Below are positions 23,445-34,732 of a DNA stretch of 64,000 bases, one piece after another. Origin of the DNA: Hericium rajendrae (Eukaryota; Basidiomycota; Agaricomycetes; Russulales; Hericiaceae). The position numbers were made by a program, and so were the translations under genes. The notes under the pieces were generated by a model. That model ran no database searches. It was given only the letters and a program-made list of their open reading frames with translations, and had not been told where the DNA came from. The stretch covers positions 2,666,001 through 2,730,000 of the forward strand of contig CM065878.1 of the NCBI GenBank assembly GCA_033439255.1, in the 5' to 3' direction. The first letter of the stretch is position 1. Each line of letters begins with the position of its first letter.

Positions 23445-24376
23445 ATGATTGCCGGTCTTTCTAAAGCTATTACGCTATACCTAGCGCCCATCTTGTCTCT
23501 GACATCCATTCTACTCGCGTTGTTCGCGTTTCTTTCGCCCGTCGTGATGTTCCACACCCAAGTCTCGTTGCTTACGGTGTCGCCATCTTCATCCTTGACC
23601 AATCCAGGCTCGAAGGACAGCATCGATGGACCATCGCTCTTCTTGGGTGCACTCGGTATGATTGATATCTCAATTGCATTTGTGTATTTCTCTGACCTGA
23701 TAGTAGGCTCGTGTTCTCGGCCGAACCACGATGGTGCTGTCAACTGCACTGTGCCAACGCTGTCTCCGGTATACGGTATGTGCTGTCAAATATTTGTCCA
23801 TTTACATTCGACTTATCCTCGATATCGAGACCTGTCCGCACTCCCGGCGGGTGCTCCCGATCTGTTGACCGCACCGACGCAAACGACGCCTGCCTTCATT
23901 GCGGTTTCTCTCGGCTTCTCCATAATTTTCTTTGTCCTCTTTACCATGACCTCCTTTCGCGGGAGGATGGGCGAGCGCATGTCCGCGGCTCTTGATAGGC
24001 CGGTGATTCAACGCCTCTGTGCTTGGATCGGCCTTTTGGGTTTCATCATTGGTGAGCTGCTTTCTGTGATGCTTGTCGTTTTTCGATGCTTACCAGTCTG
24101 CGTGATGGTAGGATTCACTGCTTTCTTAGTCCTCCGCATGTGGTTTGGCAAAGCCGTTGAAGACTTCAACCGAGCTATCACAGAAGCTGGTGAGAATGGT
24201 CCCCAAATCGTCGCAAATACCAGCAATGGATTTATCAGTGGGTGCTTTTCATTTTCAGATTTTGTCTATCTTTGACATTCATCCTTCTAGTGGTCTATGT
24301 TGCATATGCCTTCTATGCTGTGCCTCTCATCTGCTCTCTGGCAAAACTCCACGTTGCCGCATCGGCCGGAAAATAG
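23445..24376 (+). CDS. SUR7/PalI-like four-helix membrane protein
   Basis: Starts MIAGLSKAITLYLAPILSLT with a first membrane helix to about residue 35. An outer loop (SCSRPNHDGAVNCTVPTLSP) carries two cysteines. Three more helices follow: FIAVSLGFSIIFFVLFTMTS, LCAWIGLLGFIIG/LTAFLVLRMW (joined over an intron) and MVYVAYAFYAVPLICSLAKL. The frame is intact across four short introns; stop 24374-24376. This topology, with a long Cys-bearing loop after helix 1, is that of the SUR7/PalI group of fungal plasma-membrane proteins, which organise membrane domains or take part in pH sensing. The exact subgroup is uncertain. Confidence 0.6.
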
Positions 24377-25076
24377 ACGTTGCTTCTCAACAGCATGGAC
24401 ATCTGGCTGGCTCAAGTGCTGAGCTGGCCTCATTCTCACGACTGTAGCATATGGACATACTGAGATTACTCTTCCATGAGATGTGCTATAATTAACGATA
24501 CTGCTCGAGCGCTGCTCAGGACTCATTCATGGTTATCACCGTGTGGATCATGATAAATTCTGTACGACTACATGTGGACGAGATATGAGAGTTTGCATCG
24601 TGAATATTGCGAAAAACAAGCGTGAGCGCTCACCCTGACTTGAAATTGAATGAGAAAGCCCGTAAGTCGCCGGCTTGTCGCCGCGCTTGAGCCGCACCGC
24701 CAGGTTACTCACATCCACTCAGCCAGCCATCTTGACTCGCGAGTCCTCTTCTATCCACACGAGTCGCATGCTCCAGGATGTCTATCTTCTCAAAACTCTT
24801 GAACTCGCCGAATCTGTGAACGACGCGTGCTGCAGAACGAGGTGCACGACTGCAACCGATAAGATGACGGTGCCGGGCTTCTTCCACGCACCCTTCGGTG
24901 TCACTTTGGCACCACTTTGGAAGATCATCTGCAGGGCCTCCTTCCAGCCACGTAGGGCCGTGAGGCAGCATGGTTTATACTGCTCTGTGGCAGACTACGG
25001 CATGGCGAATGGCAGAGGAGGTATAAATACGAGCGCGACGGTGCGGTAGGTGAGCATTGCATACAGCTTTTCGAGG
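24377..25076. promoter_or_regulatory. Intergenic region with a TATA box before the first PL8 gene
   Basis: No gene is supported in this 700-base stretch. A TATA-like box, tataaata, lies at 25022-25029, about 48 bases before the PL8 start codon, so the downstream part is the PL8 core promoter. Confidence 0.5.
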
Positions 25077-27827
25077 ATGATGCTCAGGATTTCGCTTTTA
25101 GCCGTACTCATCTCGTTCGTATTGACCTCTCTATGTGTCGCCCGGTCCACGAACTCGACGGCTGAGATGCCCGGCACTGGTCGCCCGGTGTCGTCTGCCT
25201 CCCCATCGCAGGACATTCAGCTGTTGACGCAGCGCCGATTGTCCACCATTGTCGGGGAAACAACAAGTGCCAGCGATATATCGAGCTGGTGAGCTCCACA
25301 GTGCCATTTTGGGACGGAATCTTTGAACCCTTATAATTTAGGCTTTCGTCGCTGGGGTTCAACGGCAAATGGCCAGACTCTGAAGTCGATTACACCACTG
25401 GCTGCGACGCGCAAACAGGAAGCTGGCCGGCGCAACAGCACTGGAAACGGATTTGTGCGTACAAGATAATTCTCACCATGTCTTATTTCGTAACATATAT
25501 TGTCTATTTTAGCGACTTTTGCTGCTGCTTGGAATGGAGGCTTGAAGGGTGCCGATCAGTGGGTGAAGAGCGACGAGTTGCGGAGCGCGATTTCTCTGGC
25601 GATGGGCTACTGGTTCGAAAATGACTTCACCGATCCTTCTTGTTTGGACTCTGGCGGTGATGCGTCCTGTCCTTGTGGAACTCCAGGTTTCTGGAACACT
25701 AATTGGTTCTCCAACGTGAGTTAAATCCAAACGGACAACAAACGAGTGTTCTCATTGCTTTCTACAGATCATCTTAATTCCCGCCTTCGTTGGCGAGACG
25801 TGTCTCCTCTTGAACAACACTCTGTTGCCTACTGAGCTGAGTAACTGTACCCACATGACAGGTCGTGCCTACAACACGTTCGAGACTGGTATCAACGGCG
25901 TTAGCGCAATCACTGGTGCAAACACCTTGGACATCGCCAGCATTGGGATCGACCTGGGCCTTTTAACCGTGAACGAGACACTCTTGGATGATGCCTTCGA
26001 TAGGGTGCACAACGAAGTCGTCGTCCAAAATGGCGTGAAGGTGGACGGAATTCGAGCCGATGGCAGTTTTGGCCAGCATTCTGGAATCCTGTACAACGGA
26101 AATTACGGCAAAGACTAGTGGGTCTTTTGCATTTGCCTGGCTTCAGGAAACTGATGATTTCTCCAGTGCGAACGACGTATTCGATCTTGAGATTGAAGCT
26201 GGTGGCACCAGTTTCCAAGCCTCTGATGAATCACGGAGTGCTTTCGAAGTTCTTTGGGACGGCGACCTATGGATGATCTTCAAGAACACAGTGACAGGCG
26301 TGTTGCATTGGGATTATGTGAGTACCTCGACTGCTAGGACAGTGATTCTTCTTACTCATATATAATTAGAGTGTCTTAGGGCGGTTTATCAGTCTTCCCG
26401 TAGCTGACAACCAGTTCGTATCTGGGGTCTATATGTTTAAGTTGATCTATCTGAACTCATTGCCACGCGCTGCAGGGCGACGGAGAACCTGAAGACGAAT
26501 CTCACTCAACTACAAGTCCTTGCTCAGGAATGGGGCTCTTCATCCCTCCAGCAGGCATTTAACGACCTATCATTCGACGCCTCTACTGCAAATGCCGGTG
26601 CTTTGACCGGAAATCGTATGTTTTATGCTAATGATTATATGGTCCGTGTTCTGGCATCAGCACCTCACGTTCTCTAAGCTGACGTCGTAATCTATCTAGG
26701 TCCAACGAAGTTCAAACTATATCACCACTCTGAAGATGTTTTCAAAGCGGACTCAGAACACTGAATGTACGACCAACCAAAATCCATTTGGCTTCCATCT
26801 GAGTGACGGAACGCTCTATACGTATATCTCGGGCAACGAATATGAGGATATCTTTGCCGCATGGGACTGGACTCTCATTCCGGGCACAACTGTGGATTAC
26901 GGTGCAACGCCTCTGACCTGCAGTTCAGCACGTAAAACAGGTACTCAAGCACTCGTTGGCGGTGCCTCAGACGGAGCCATCGGTGTTGCAGCGATGCGCT
27001 ATGAGACGCCTACCACCAAGACTCTGAACTGGCGCAAAACATTCTTCTTCCTCGACGGCGACGTACAGCACGTCATGATTGCTCGCATCAGCTCATCGAC
27101 TTCTGCCCCCGTCTTTACTGTTCTCGATCAGCGTCGACACAACGGCGATATTCTGGTTGATGGCGTTGCCAGTCAGAGTGGTAACTTCAGCTCAGTTGGG
27201 TCCTTGTGGCACGACAGTGTGGGATATACATTCAACAAATCCAATTCTGGGGTCTCGTTGTCTCTCGACGTCGGCGATCGGACTGGTGATTGGTCTGCCA
27301 TCGGGACGTCGAAGCAGCCACCACCGACTGTTGATCTCTTCGCCGCCTGGCTCAGCCATGATGACCTCAATGCCGACGTCGACTACACCATCTATCCCGC
27401 GACCACCGCCGCTTCGTTCCAGACGAAGTCTTCCGCTTCTCAGATCCAAACCATTCGTAATGACGGGTCTATATCTGCCCTACTCGATGTGGCTAATAAA
27501 GTGGCAATGTTTGTGTTCTGGGAAGCTAATGGGGGTCAGACGGCGATACCGTCTATTTCTGGCGCTGCACCGATCACTGTCAAATCAAACGGCAACGCCG
27601 CTATCATCGTTCGGATGGATGCGTGGAATGTCACAGCTGCTGATCCGACGCAATCGCTCAGCAATTTGACTGTTACCTTTACTCTCGGTTCAGGATCCGT
27701 CCCACAAGGTTGGGGATCTGGTAGCAGCAAAGCGCTTTCGTTCACTCTTCCATCTGGTGGTGTCGTAGGAAGCAGTATTTCTCAGTTACTCTTGATTGAA
27801 GGTCTTCTGTATTGGTGGTACGTCTGA
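25077..27827 (+). CDS. Polysaccharide lyase family 8, secreted (copy 1, intact)
   Basis: Signal peptide MMLRISLLAVLISFVLTSLC, then an alpha-helical toroid domain: GFNGKWPDSEVDYTTGCDAQ, AAWNGGLKGADQWVKSDELR, PGFWNTNWFSN (likely the catalytic Asn region) and DGSFGQHSGILYNGNYGKDY, where QHS supplies the catalytic His and the YNGNYG block the Tyr. The beta domain follows: SNYITTLKMFSKRTQNTECT, NPFGFHLSDGTLYTYISGNE, YEDIFAAWDWTLIPGTTV and a C-terminal beta-sandwich to about 27,790. All introns (about eight, near 50-65 bp) splice in phase. PL8 enzymes cleave uronate-containing polysaccharides (hyaluronate, chondroitin, xanthan) by beta-elimination; the fungal substrate is not known. The end is uncertain. 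The open frame stops at 27827, but an alternative splice at about 27,794 would give the SxSQKL ending of copy 2 and read into the segment at 27,878-28,168. Confidence 0.88.
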
Positions 27828-27877
27828 TCTTTTTCTGTACGTGATTCTGCTTCTCATCTGCAGAAAAGTTATCATCT

Positions 27878-28168
27878 ATGTCAATTGATCTCTTCGATGG
27901 TTTTATTGTGTATCCATATTCTGCTTTCGGATACTATGTTGTCTGGTTTTGTATTATGTTAGTCGAAGAACTGTCGATTGGCCCATGTCAAGGTGAGAAC
28001 CATCTGCGACGACTGATCATCTTTGTCGAAGCGTGGTTCCTGTGGATCGTCTGGCCGTTCATTTCCTTTCAGCCCTGGTCTTCGTCACGCAATAGCGGCG
28101 AAGTAGATGTTGTTCAGGCACAGCCATTAGCTTCTGAGCCCAATTACGTCCGCAGGAACATCTCGTAG
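27878..28168 (+). other. Open segment with two hydrophobic stretches after PL8 copy 1
   Basis: A frame of 96 codons with AFGYYVVWFCIMLVEE and FVEAWFLWIVWPFISFQPWS. It could be a spliced C-terminal extension of PL8 copy 1 (acceptor ctgcag just upstream) or chance. No family recognised. Confidence 0.25.
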
Positions 28169-28281
28169 CGCCACTTCACCAGCGTATAGCATGGACGTTT
28201 CATAAATTGTGAGCGTCGATTTCATCACTCATTCTGCAACCTCTGACGCTCGTTCTGCATGTCTGCAATACCCTATCGTTC

Positions 28282-28662
28282 GTACCTGGCCAGTCTATTC
28301 GCTTTGACAATGATCATAGTATGGATCTACTGCATGATCGAGGTGCCGGCGACTTGTATACAACCATCTTTGAGGCGAATGAAATGGGACGTGGGCGGAA
28401 GGAGTATCATGGTCCCATCCAATGCAGGACGTACCTCGCTCACTATTCCGTGCGATAGCTATTAGCAGGGCTGTGGTTATGCATCGCATGGATACGTGGC
28501 TTGTTACTGTGGCAGAACGCACACAAACGTCGAACATCTTGACTCTGGAGTTTGATCTCGGATCCGGTGTTGCTCCGAAGGAATAGACGGCTGGCTCGAG
28601 CCATGCGGTGTTAGTCCTGCTTCCAAATGGCGGGTTAGCAGCGAGCAGCAAGTCGTTTAATC
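28282..28662 (+). pseudogene. PL8 lyase relic (C-terminal domain only)
   Basis: Between the two PL8 genes, one frame reads QSIRFDNDHSMDLLHD and FEANE, then AVVMHRMDTWLVTVAERTQ, SNILTLEFDLGSGVAPKE, a TAG stop and SSHAVLVLLPNGGLAASSKS. This aligns with copy 1 (RNDGSISALLDV, FWEANG, AAIIVRMDAWNVTAADPTQ, SNLTVTFTLGSGSVPQ, SSKALSFTLPSGGVVGSSIS). It carries at least two in-frame stops (near 28,450 and 28,585) and no upstream domains. It is the 3' remnant of a third PL8 copy. Confidence 0.8.
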
Positions 28663-29100
28663 TCTTTGGCTCAGTCCGAGAACAGTAGATTTTTGCTGCG
28701 TAGTCGTCTCGTCGTTTCTATGCTAGTGTTTTTACTTATAATTTATGACAGACAAATGCGTCTCTTGGGATACATGCGGACGGAAGTCACGCGGGCGGCG
28801 GGCCGACTTGCATGGAACTGGAAGGCGGGATCTATGGGCGCTTGTTGATGCTCATGCGCTCGGAAACCAGGTCGTCACTTGCCTTACCATTGACGTTGCC
28901 GAGTCACCCGACGGTTCTATTAGGTCTTATCACCGCGATCGTGGTCTTCAATTGCCTGTATAATCATCTGACCATTCAAACACTCTGTTAGCCAACATGG
29001 TCAGCCAACGTAAGGTCAGCCCACGCCCACCCTAATTCAAAAGCCCCACCGTGTCTCGCAGAACCATCCACTCATTTTCTTCACACTCTTTTCCTCGGTC
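28663..29100. other. Intergenic
   Basis: About 440 bases upstream of PL8 copy 2; no gene seen. Confidence 0.4.
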
Positions 29101-32100
29101 ATGTCTATTCCTCGATTACTGACCTCGCTTCTGTACTTCTTTGCAGTGGGCTACTCATACCCGCATTCTCCTGGCTTTAGTCCCCCAACAATGCTCCCCG
29201 GTTCAACGCCTTCGACCATCCCACTGTTGCGACCTCCAGTAATCTTATTGGTCTCCAAACATCCTCATCCATTCTATCCGTTGGGGCACCAACTACTGCA
29301 AAACCACCATTTGCCTCCACACCGGGCATTGCGAGTCATACAACCTCAGCGTTCGCATCGAATGTCCCGGCGACCACAATGGCTTCGACATCCGTGTCAC
29401 TGAACTCTACTTCTAGGAGCGCTTATTCCACGGTTCCGTCTTCGTCGGTGTCTTCCTCGACATCTTCCACGCAAACTTTGGCGGCTCCCACTCCGTCCAT
29501 TGATCCCAAAGCTTTGGAAGACATGGCCACGGTCTTGCAAAGAAGACAGTCATTCATCACAGTCAGCGCGACTAGTGTCACCAGTATCTCCTCTTGGTGC
29601 GCGTCTCTACCACTTTCCGTCATCAGGAGCATTATATAAACTCTAATATTCACAGGCTATCATCCATTGGTTCCGATGGAAAATGGCCAGACTCTGAAAT
29701 TGACTATACGGCGGGTTGCGATGCCCAACGCGCGAATTGGCCCGCCGGGGACCACTGGATTCGGATATGTAAGTAGCAGTAGCGGTTAGCCATACCTTGA
29801 GATACTTCGGTTGACACAATGGTCAGTGACAATGTCAGCCGCATGGCATGGTGGATTAGAAGGCGCCGGAACAGTGGGTCAAAGATTCGGAACTAAGAGA
29901 TGCAATCTCATCTGCCATGTCCTGGTGGTTTACCCGCGACTTCACTACTCCTGGATGCCTTGATGAGGGGAACAGCGACAGTTGTCCATGTGGACGCCCG
30001 GCTTGTGGAATAGTAATTGGTTCTCGAATGTGAGGATACGCAACAATGCGCTTTCATCCAGGTTTTTGCTGACACCCCTCTAGGTCATTTTGGTCCCCCG
30101 CCTTGTCGGAGAGAGCTGCCTCCTTTTCAATGCCTCCCTAACGCCCGATCAGCTGACCAGCTGCAAAACAATGACAGCGCGCTCATACGATACCTTCTAC
30201 GAAGGAAACAAGGGTTATCTTTCCGGCGCCAACATCTTGGACGTGGCAAAGATTGGGATCGACCTGTCCTTGCTCACGACTAACTTGACGCTCATTACCG
30301 AGGCTTACGGTAGAATACACAATGAGGTCATCGTAGAGCCTCGCAATGGCTCGCCAACCGACGGAATCCAATCGGATGGTGCATTTGATCAGCACTCTGG
30401 TCTTCTCTATAATGGCAACTACGGCAAGGACTAGTAAGCGTTTCAATGCGAGGCTAGTCCGAGTGCTCATCTTCCCTAAACTAGTTCAAATGACGTTCTT
30501 GAACTCGAGATCGATGCTGGCGGAACACAATTTGCAGCGGATCAAGATTCCCAGAAAGCTTTCGAGACGCTGATTGACGGAGACCAGTGGATGATTGTCC
30601 TCAACAAGTTAACTGGCGTGTTACACTGGGACTTGGTAAGCTTTACTCGGCATCTTATCCGAATCTATTAATCTCAAATTGCGTCAGAGCGCCTTGCCTC
30701 GATTCATTTCTTTTCCAGTCGCTGATGCTCAGTAAGGATTTTCATTCAACATGTTTGGTTTGTCACCAACCTCTATTCTCAGAGCGACCGGGAGTCTTAA
30801 TCTCAATCTTACGGAAATTCAAGAACTAGGGCAACTATGGCAATCATCCACCATGACCGACGTCTACAACAGGTTAATTAACCCCGGAAATACTGCAAAT
30901 GCTGGGTCTTTGAATGGAAATCGCCTGTTCTATAGCAATGACTACATGGTGCGCATAGTCACGTCAAACTGTCACCATTGGCGGCGTTATTCAATTTTTT
31001 GATTCAGGTTCAGCGAGGCAAGGGTACGTCACAACCCTCAAAATGTACTCCTCGAGGACAAAAAACACCGAATGCACAAACTCCCAGAACGTGAGTCTTG
31101 ATACCCACCCACTGCACGCCATTGGTAACTGACGCTGGTAATGTCTGTCTCTAGCCTCTGGGGTTTCATTTAGCCGATGGAGCGCAGTATACATACCTGC
31201 AAGGCAACGAATACGAGGATGTTGCAGCAGCTTGGGACTGGAACCTCATCCCTGGCATTACTGTCGATTCAAACAACACAATACTGAGCTGCGACGACGC
31301 TAGTTATTCGGGCATTGAAAACTTTGTCGGTGGAGTCTCCAACGGCAAAGTTGGCGCCGCTGCCATGCGATACACAAATCCGCTCACGAAGGCGCTGAGC
31401 TGGCAGAAAGCCTGGTTTTCCTCGACGATGACGTTCAGTATGTCATGATCGCCAACATCAGTTCGAGCAGTGGCGCTTCTGTTCTGTCCGTGCTGGACCA
31501 GCGGCGCCGTGATGGAGATATCTATGTTAACGACGAGCACGTCTCCTCTTTCGGGCAATCGTCGCACAGCTTTGCCTCAACCCTGTGGCACGGAGATATT
31601 GGATATAAGTTCGATAACGTATTCACCGAGCTGTCTTTGTCCGTTGGGGAGAAAGCCGGCGATTGGTCCAAAATCGGGACTTCAACCCAGCCTCCAACAA
31701 CTGTAGATCTTTACGCTGCCTGGTTGGAGCACAAAATATACAGGCTCCGGTATCTTACCTCGCATTCCCAGCCACCGATTTCAAAACCTTCCAGAAAAAG
31801 CGCAGTGTTCGCGACATTCGCCTTGTTCACAATGATGCTCACCTGATGGCTGCCTACGACGCGGACAACGACACGATCTTCGCCGTATTTTGGGATGAGA
31901 TGGGCGGCAGCGTGTACTTTCTCCGCTCGCTGTCTCAAGGGGCGGCGATTATCTCGACCAGTGGCAATATCGCTCTGATCTACAACATGAAGTCCAATGA
32001 GATCACCGTATCGGACCCTTCTCAAACTTTATCTACCGTGGACATAAAGGTGACGTCGGGCTGGTTGGGACAGAAGCGCAGCACGACGATTGCTCTGCCA

Positions 32101-32142
32101 ACTGGGGACGCCACGGGTAGCAGCATAACACAAAAACTTTGA
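29101..32142 (+). CDS. Polysaccharide lyase family 8, secreted (copy 2, five frame breaks)
   Basis: Clear paralogue of the gene at 25,077. Signal peptide MSIPRLLTSLLYFFAVGYSY, a Ser/Thr-rich linker, then WLSSIGSDGKWPDSEIDYTA, NSNWFSN, DGAFDQHSGLLYNGNYGKDY (catalytic His and Tyr kept), GYVTTLKMYSSRTKNTECT, NEYEDVAAAWDWNLIPGITV and an ending GDATGSSITQKL. Five single-base steps are needed to read it through. There is one base too few at CCCCC (29182-29186), CCC (29997-29999), TTTT (31416-31419) and AAAA (31733-31736), and one too many at GG (29868-29869). All sit in homopolymers. Apart from these the family residues are well kept, so either the sequence has errors or the gene died recently. Confidence 0.8.
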
Positions 32143-32307
32143 CTCTACTCATGGGCCCATTCATTTATTGATTGGTTATTGAGGTGTTCAAGCATACTAA
32201 CTTCGTAGGCTTGTAGATCATAGGGTCGAGTGGATGTTGACTTCACACGAACTCTTACTTATATGGAATCACATGAATTTTAATGAGACAAGTCATGGAA
32301 ACATAAA

Positions 32308-33267
32308 TTAAAATGCAGCAGGCTGCTCCTGGTAGGCAGCGGGCTGCTCAAATGCGGGGTCGGCGGCCTGGTACGCAGGCTCATCAGCCGCCGCTGGTGG
32401 TGCGGCCTGGGGGACGAGGGGTTCGCGCTGCTCCGACGATGGCTCCGAGACGATCTTGTCGATCGGGGGCTCGAGGATCTGGACGGCATCAGGCAGAGGC
32501 TTGCGGGGACCGAGGGCACCCTCCGGGTCCCAGCCCTTCATGCTGTAGTCGAGTGTCAATAACTGAAGACAACACACAGAACGCGTGCCAATACTAACAT
32601 TTTGACCTTGATACCGAGAACACCCTGGCGGAGCAGAACGTGGCGCACTGCGTAGTCGACGAAGTCGCGGGCGGGCTGACCGGAGTGGATCATGAAGCCG
32701 TCGGTGAACTTCATTGACTTGGCACGGGCAGCACGAAGCTTGCCGGAAACGACGACTTCGCAACCCTTGGCACCGGATTCCATAACGAAGCGGAGGACAC
32801 CGTAGCACGCACTGCAAGAAGCTATCAGACGCTGAACACAACACCCAATTCGATTTAAACACACACCGACGGATGGCGAGGCCACCAAGGAGCTTGTATC
32901 GCAAGCTCTCGCACTGCGCGACGGCAGAGAGACCACGGTACTGCACCTTCTCGGCATACAGCTCGAGAGAGTTCTCCGGGAACTTGAAACGCTTCTGGAC
33001 GAGCGCAGTAAGCTCACGAATACGGCGGCCCTTCTCGCCGAGGACCTCCTGAGTATGGGTAGCGCGGATGATGATCTACAAGGCCCAGATTAGTCGGATC
33101 CTGGCCAAAAGCTGAGATATCGGTACCTCAGTGCGAGCGTGGGTGACACGGACATCACAGCCAGAGTAACCCTCCTCGGAGAGCTCACGGGTGAAGAACT
33201 CGTTGAGCTCAGCACGGAAGACACCGTCCGCTACGAACTTGCGCTTTTTGCTGATCTGGGCGGACAT
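32308..33267 (-). CDS. RPS3: 40S ribosomal protein uS3
   Basis: Starts [20 protein letters not shown] at 33267. Exons join into the KH domain ([40 protein letters not shown]), then [40 protein letters not shown] and [40 protein letters not shown] and [19 protein letters not shown]. Stop 32308. Three introns. The Ala/Pro/Gln-rich C-terminal extension ([20 protein letters not shown]) is longer than in yeast. uS3 lines the mRNA entry channel of the small subunit. Confidence 0.96.
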
Positions 33268-34732
33268 CTTGAAGTTTTGAGAAGGGCTGGAAGAGAGTAG
33301 ATGGGTCAGTCCCGCGTCAACTCTCGATCAGCTCATCCAAAGATTGGTCTCGTCATCCACCCCATAAATCGTGCTCCGCACTCGGCCAAAAGGCGAAATG
33401 CAATCTCCAGCACTCTCGAAGCCGTAGGATGAGAAAAACACGGACCTTGAGGATGGAAAACGGACGCCTGGCAGCCTTGACTAGGGGGACGATGTTGTCG
33501 GGCGCCCTCACACCCTGAATTCCAGCCACCTCCGAGCGGAGCTTGAAAAATCACTATATAGAGAGTTTTTTCTATTCACTTTCCTCCTCGCCTTTCTCCT
33601 CGCTTTCTCCTCGCTTTTCTCCTCGCTCTCTCCTCGCTTTTCCGTTAAAGATTCCTTGCCGACCATGGCCGACCATGGTCTTAAACGTTGTATTTTCAGC
33701 TCGAATGTGAGCTCGTCGTTCCCCCGTTCTATGTTTCTATGAAGAGTGTTGCATCACCTGTAACCACAACTGGCACCTCTTAGTCGACTTGACCGCGTCC
33801 CTGGACCTTTTGGTTTCATGGATGCGTGTTACTGACATGAATGACTTAATCTGAGATATCTTTTTCCGTTCTTCCCGCATTCATTCTTGAATCCTTCTGA
33901 CCTTTCTTTCTCTAGATCATAACGACCTCGACCCTCTCATTGATGATGATGACTCTCTCTCTCTTCTTTTCTCTGTGTCCCGTCCCTGTCCCGGGTTAAG
34001 GTTTTAAGAGTCTACCTTGCGGATGCTGTCTGGATTCTTTTTTTTACATTCACGTCACCTGTCGATGTGTGTTCATACTGTGCATCATATTTCAAACTGT
34101 ATTTGCCATGTTTATCTGTCAAAGTTCGTCTATTTTCATGGTCGCCAAAATCGTCTCACGGCTTCATTTGCTCGACTGTCTTGTGACCATCCCAGGTCGT
34201 ATCGGACCAAGTACTGTGTTCTTATCATTATTTTCGGGTTTGCCATTGCTGCAGCTGTGAACATCGAATAAGTTACTTCGAAGAAGTCATCGATCAAGCT
34301 TCCCACGGGTGTAACGCAGCGTACTCGATGCCTACATTCATCTCCTCCACGTATTTCGTGCCCCGTTATCTCATGAGGACATTGTGTTACGCGTTCAGGT
34401 CGAGCAGGGCGATCTGACTATGCTAGTGTACCTGGTTATAGTCGGCCGAGCTGGAGGTACTTTCATATATGGTTTTCAGAGCCATATCAAGCAAGCTGGA
34501 GATAACGACGGATGATAGTGCGGGCCCCGTGGTTACTGCTATCGGTTTAAGACGACCGTAGTGAGTAGTTTCTCGAACATCTTATCCACGTCATATACAT
34601 TTGATATCATGGCTTTTGCTCGTGTATATATGTTAGTCCTGTCAGACCGACCGACTGATACCGATTCCCAGAGTCCGACTCCTGCCCCTGGCTAGTACCT
34701 CCTCAGTCAGTTGTCTTTGATCCCTGTGCACG
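33268..34732. other. Long divergent intergenic region (uS3 and amidase promoters)
   Basis: About 1.46 kb between two outward-reading genes. It holds the C/T-rich tandem repeat listed next, T-rich stretches (33,840-34,060) and no supported gene. Open frames near 34,017-34,271 lack any protein-like pattern. Confidence 0.5.
33586..33645. repeat. Short tandem repeat of tctcctcgctt type
   Basis: Five to six imperfect copies of an 11-12 base pyrimidine unit (tctcctcgcttt) on the plus strand, hence a purine-rich array upstream of uS3. Such tracts are common in fungal ribosomal-protein promoters. Confidence 0.75.

Noticed and set aside
24675-25049. 124-codon frame before PL8 copy 1
   Set aside because: No domain or signal, and it runs through the TATA box of the PL8 promoter.
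34017-34271. 84-codon frame between uS3 and the amidase
   Set aside because: No recognisable domain, T-rich background, no splice partners; treated as chance.
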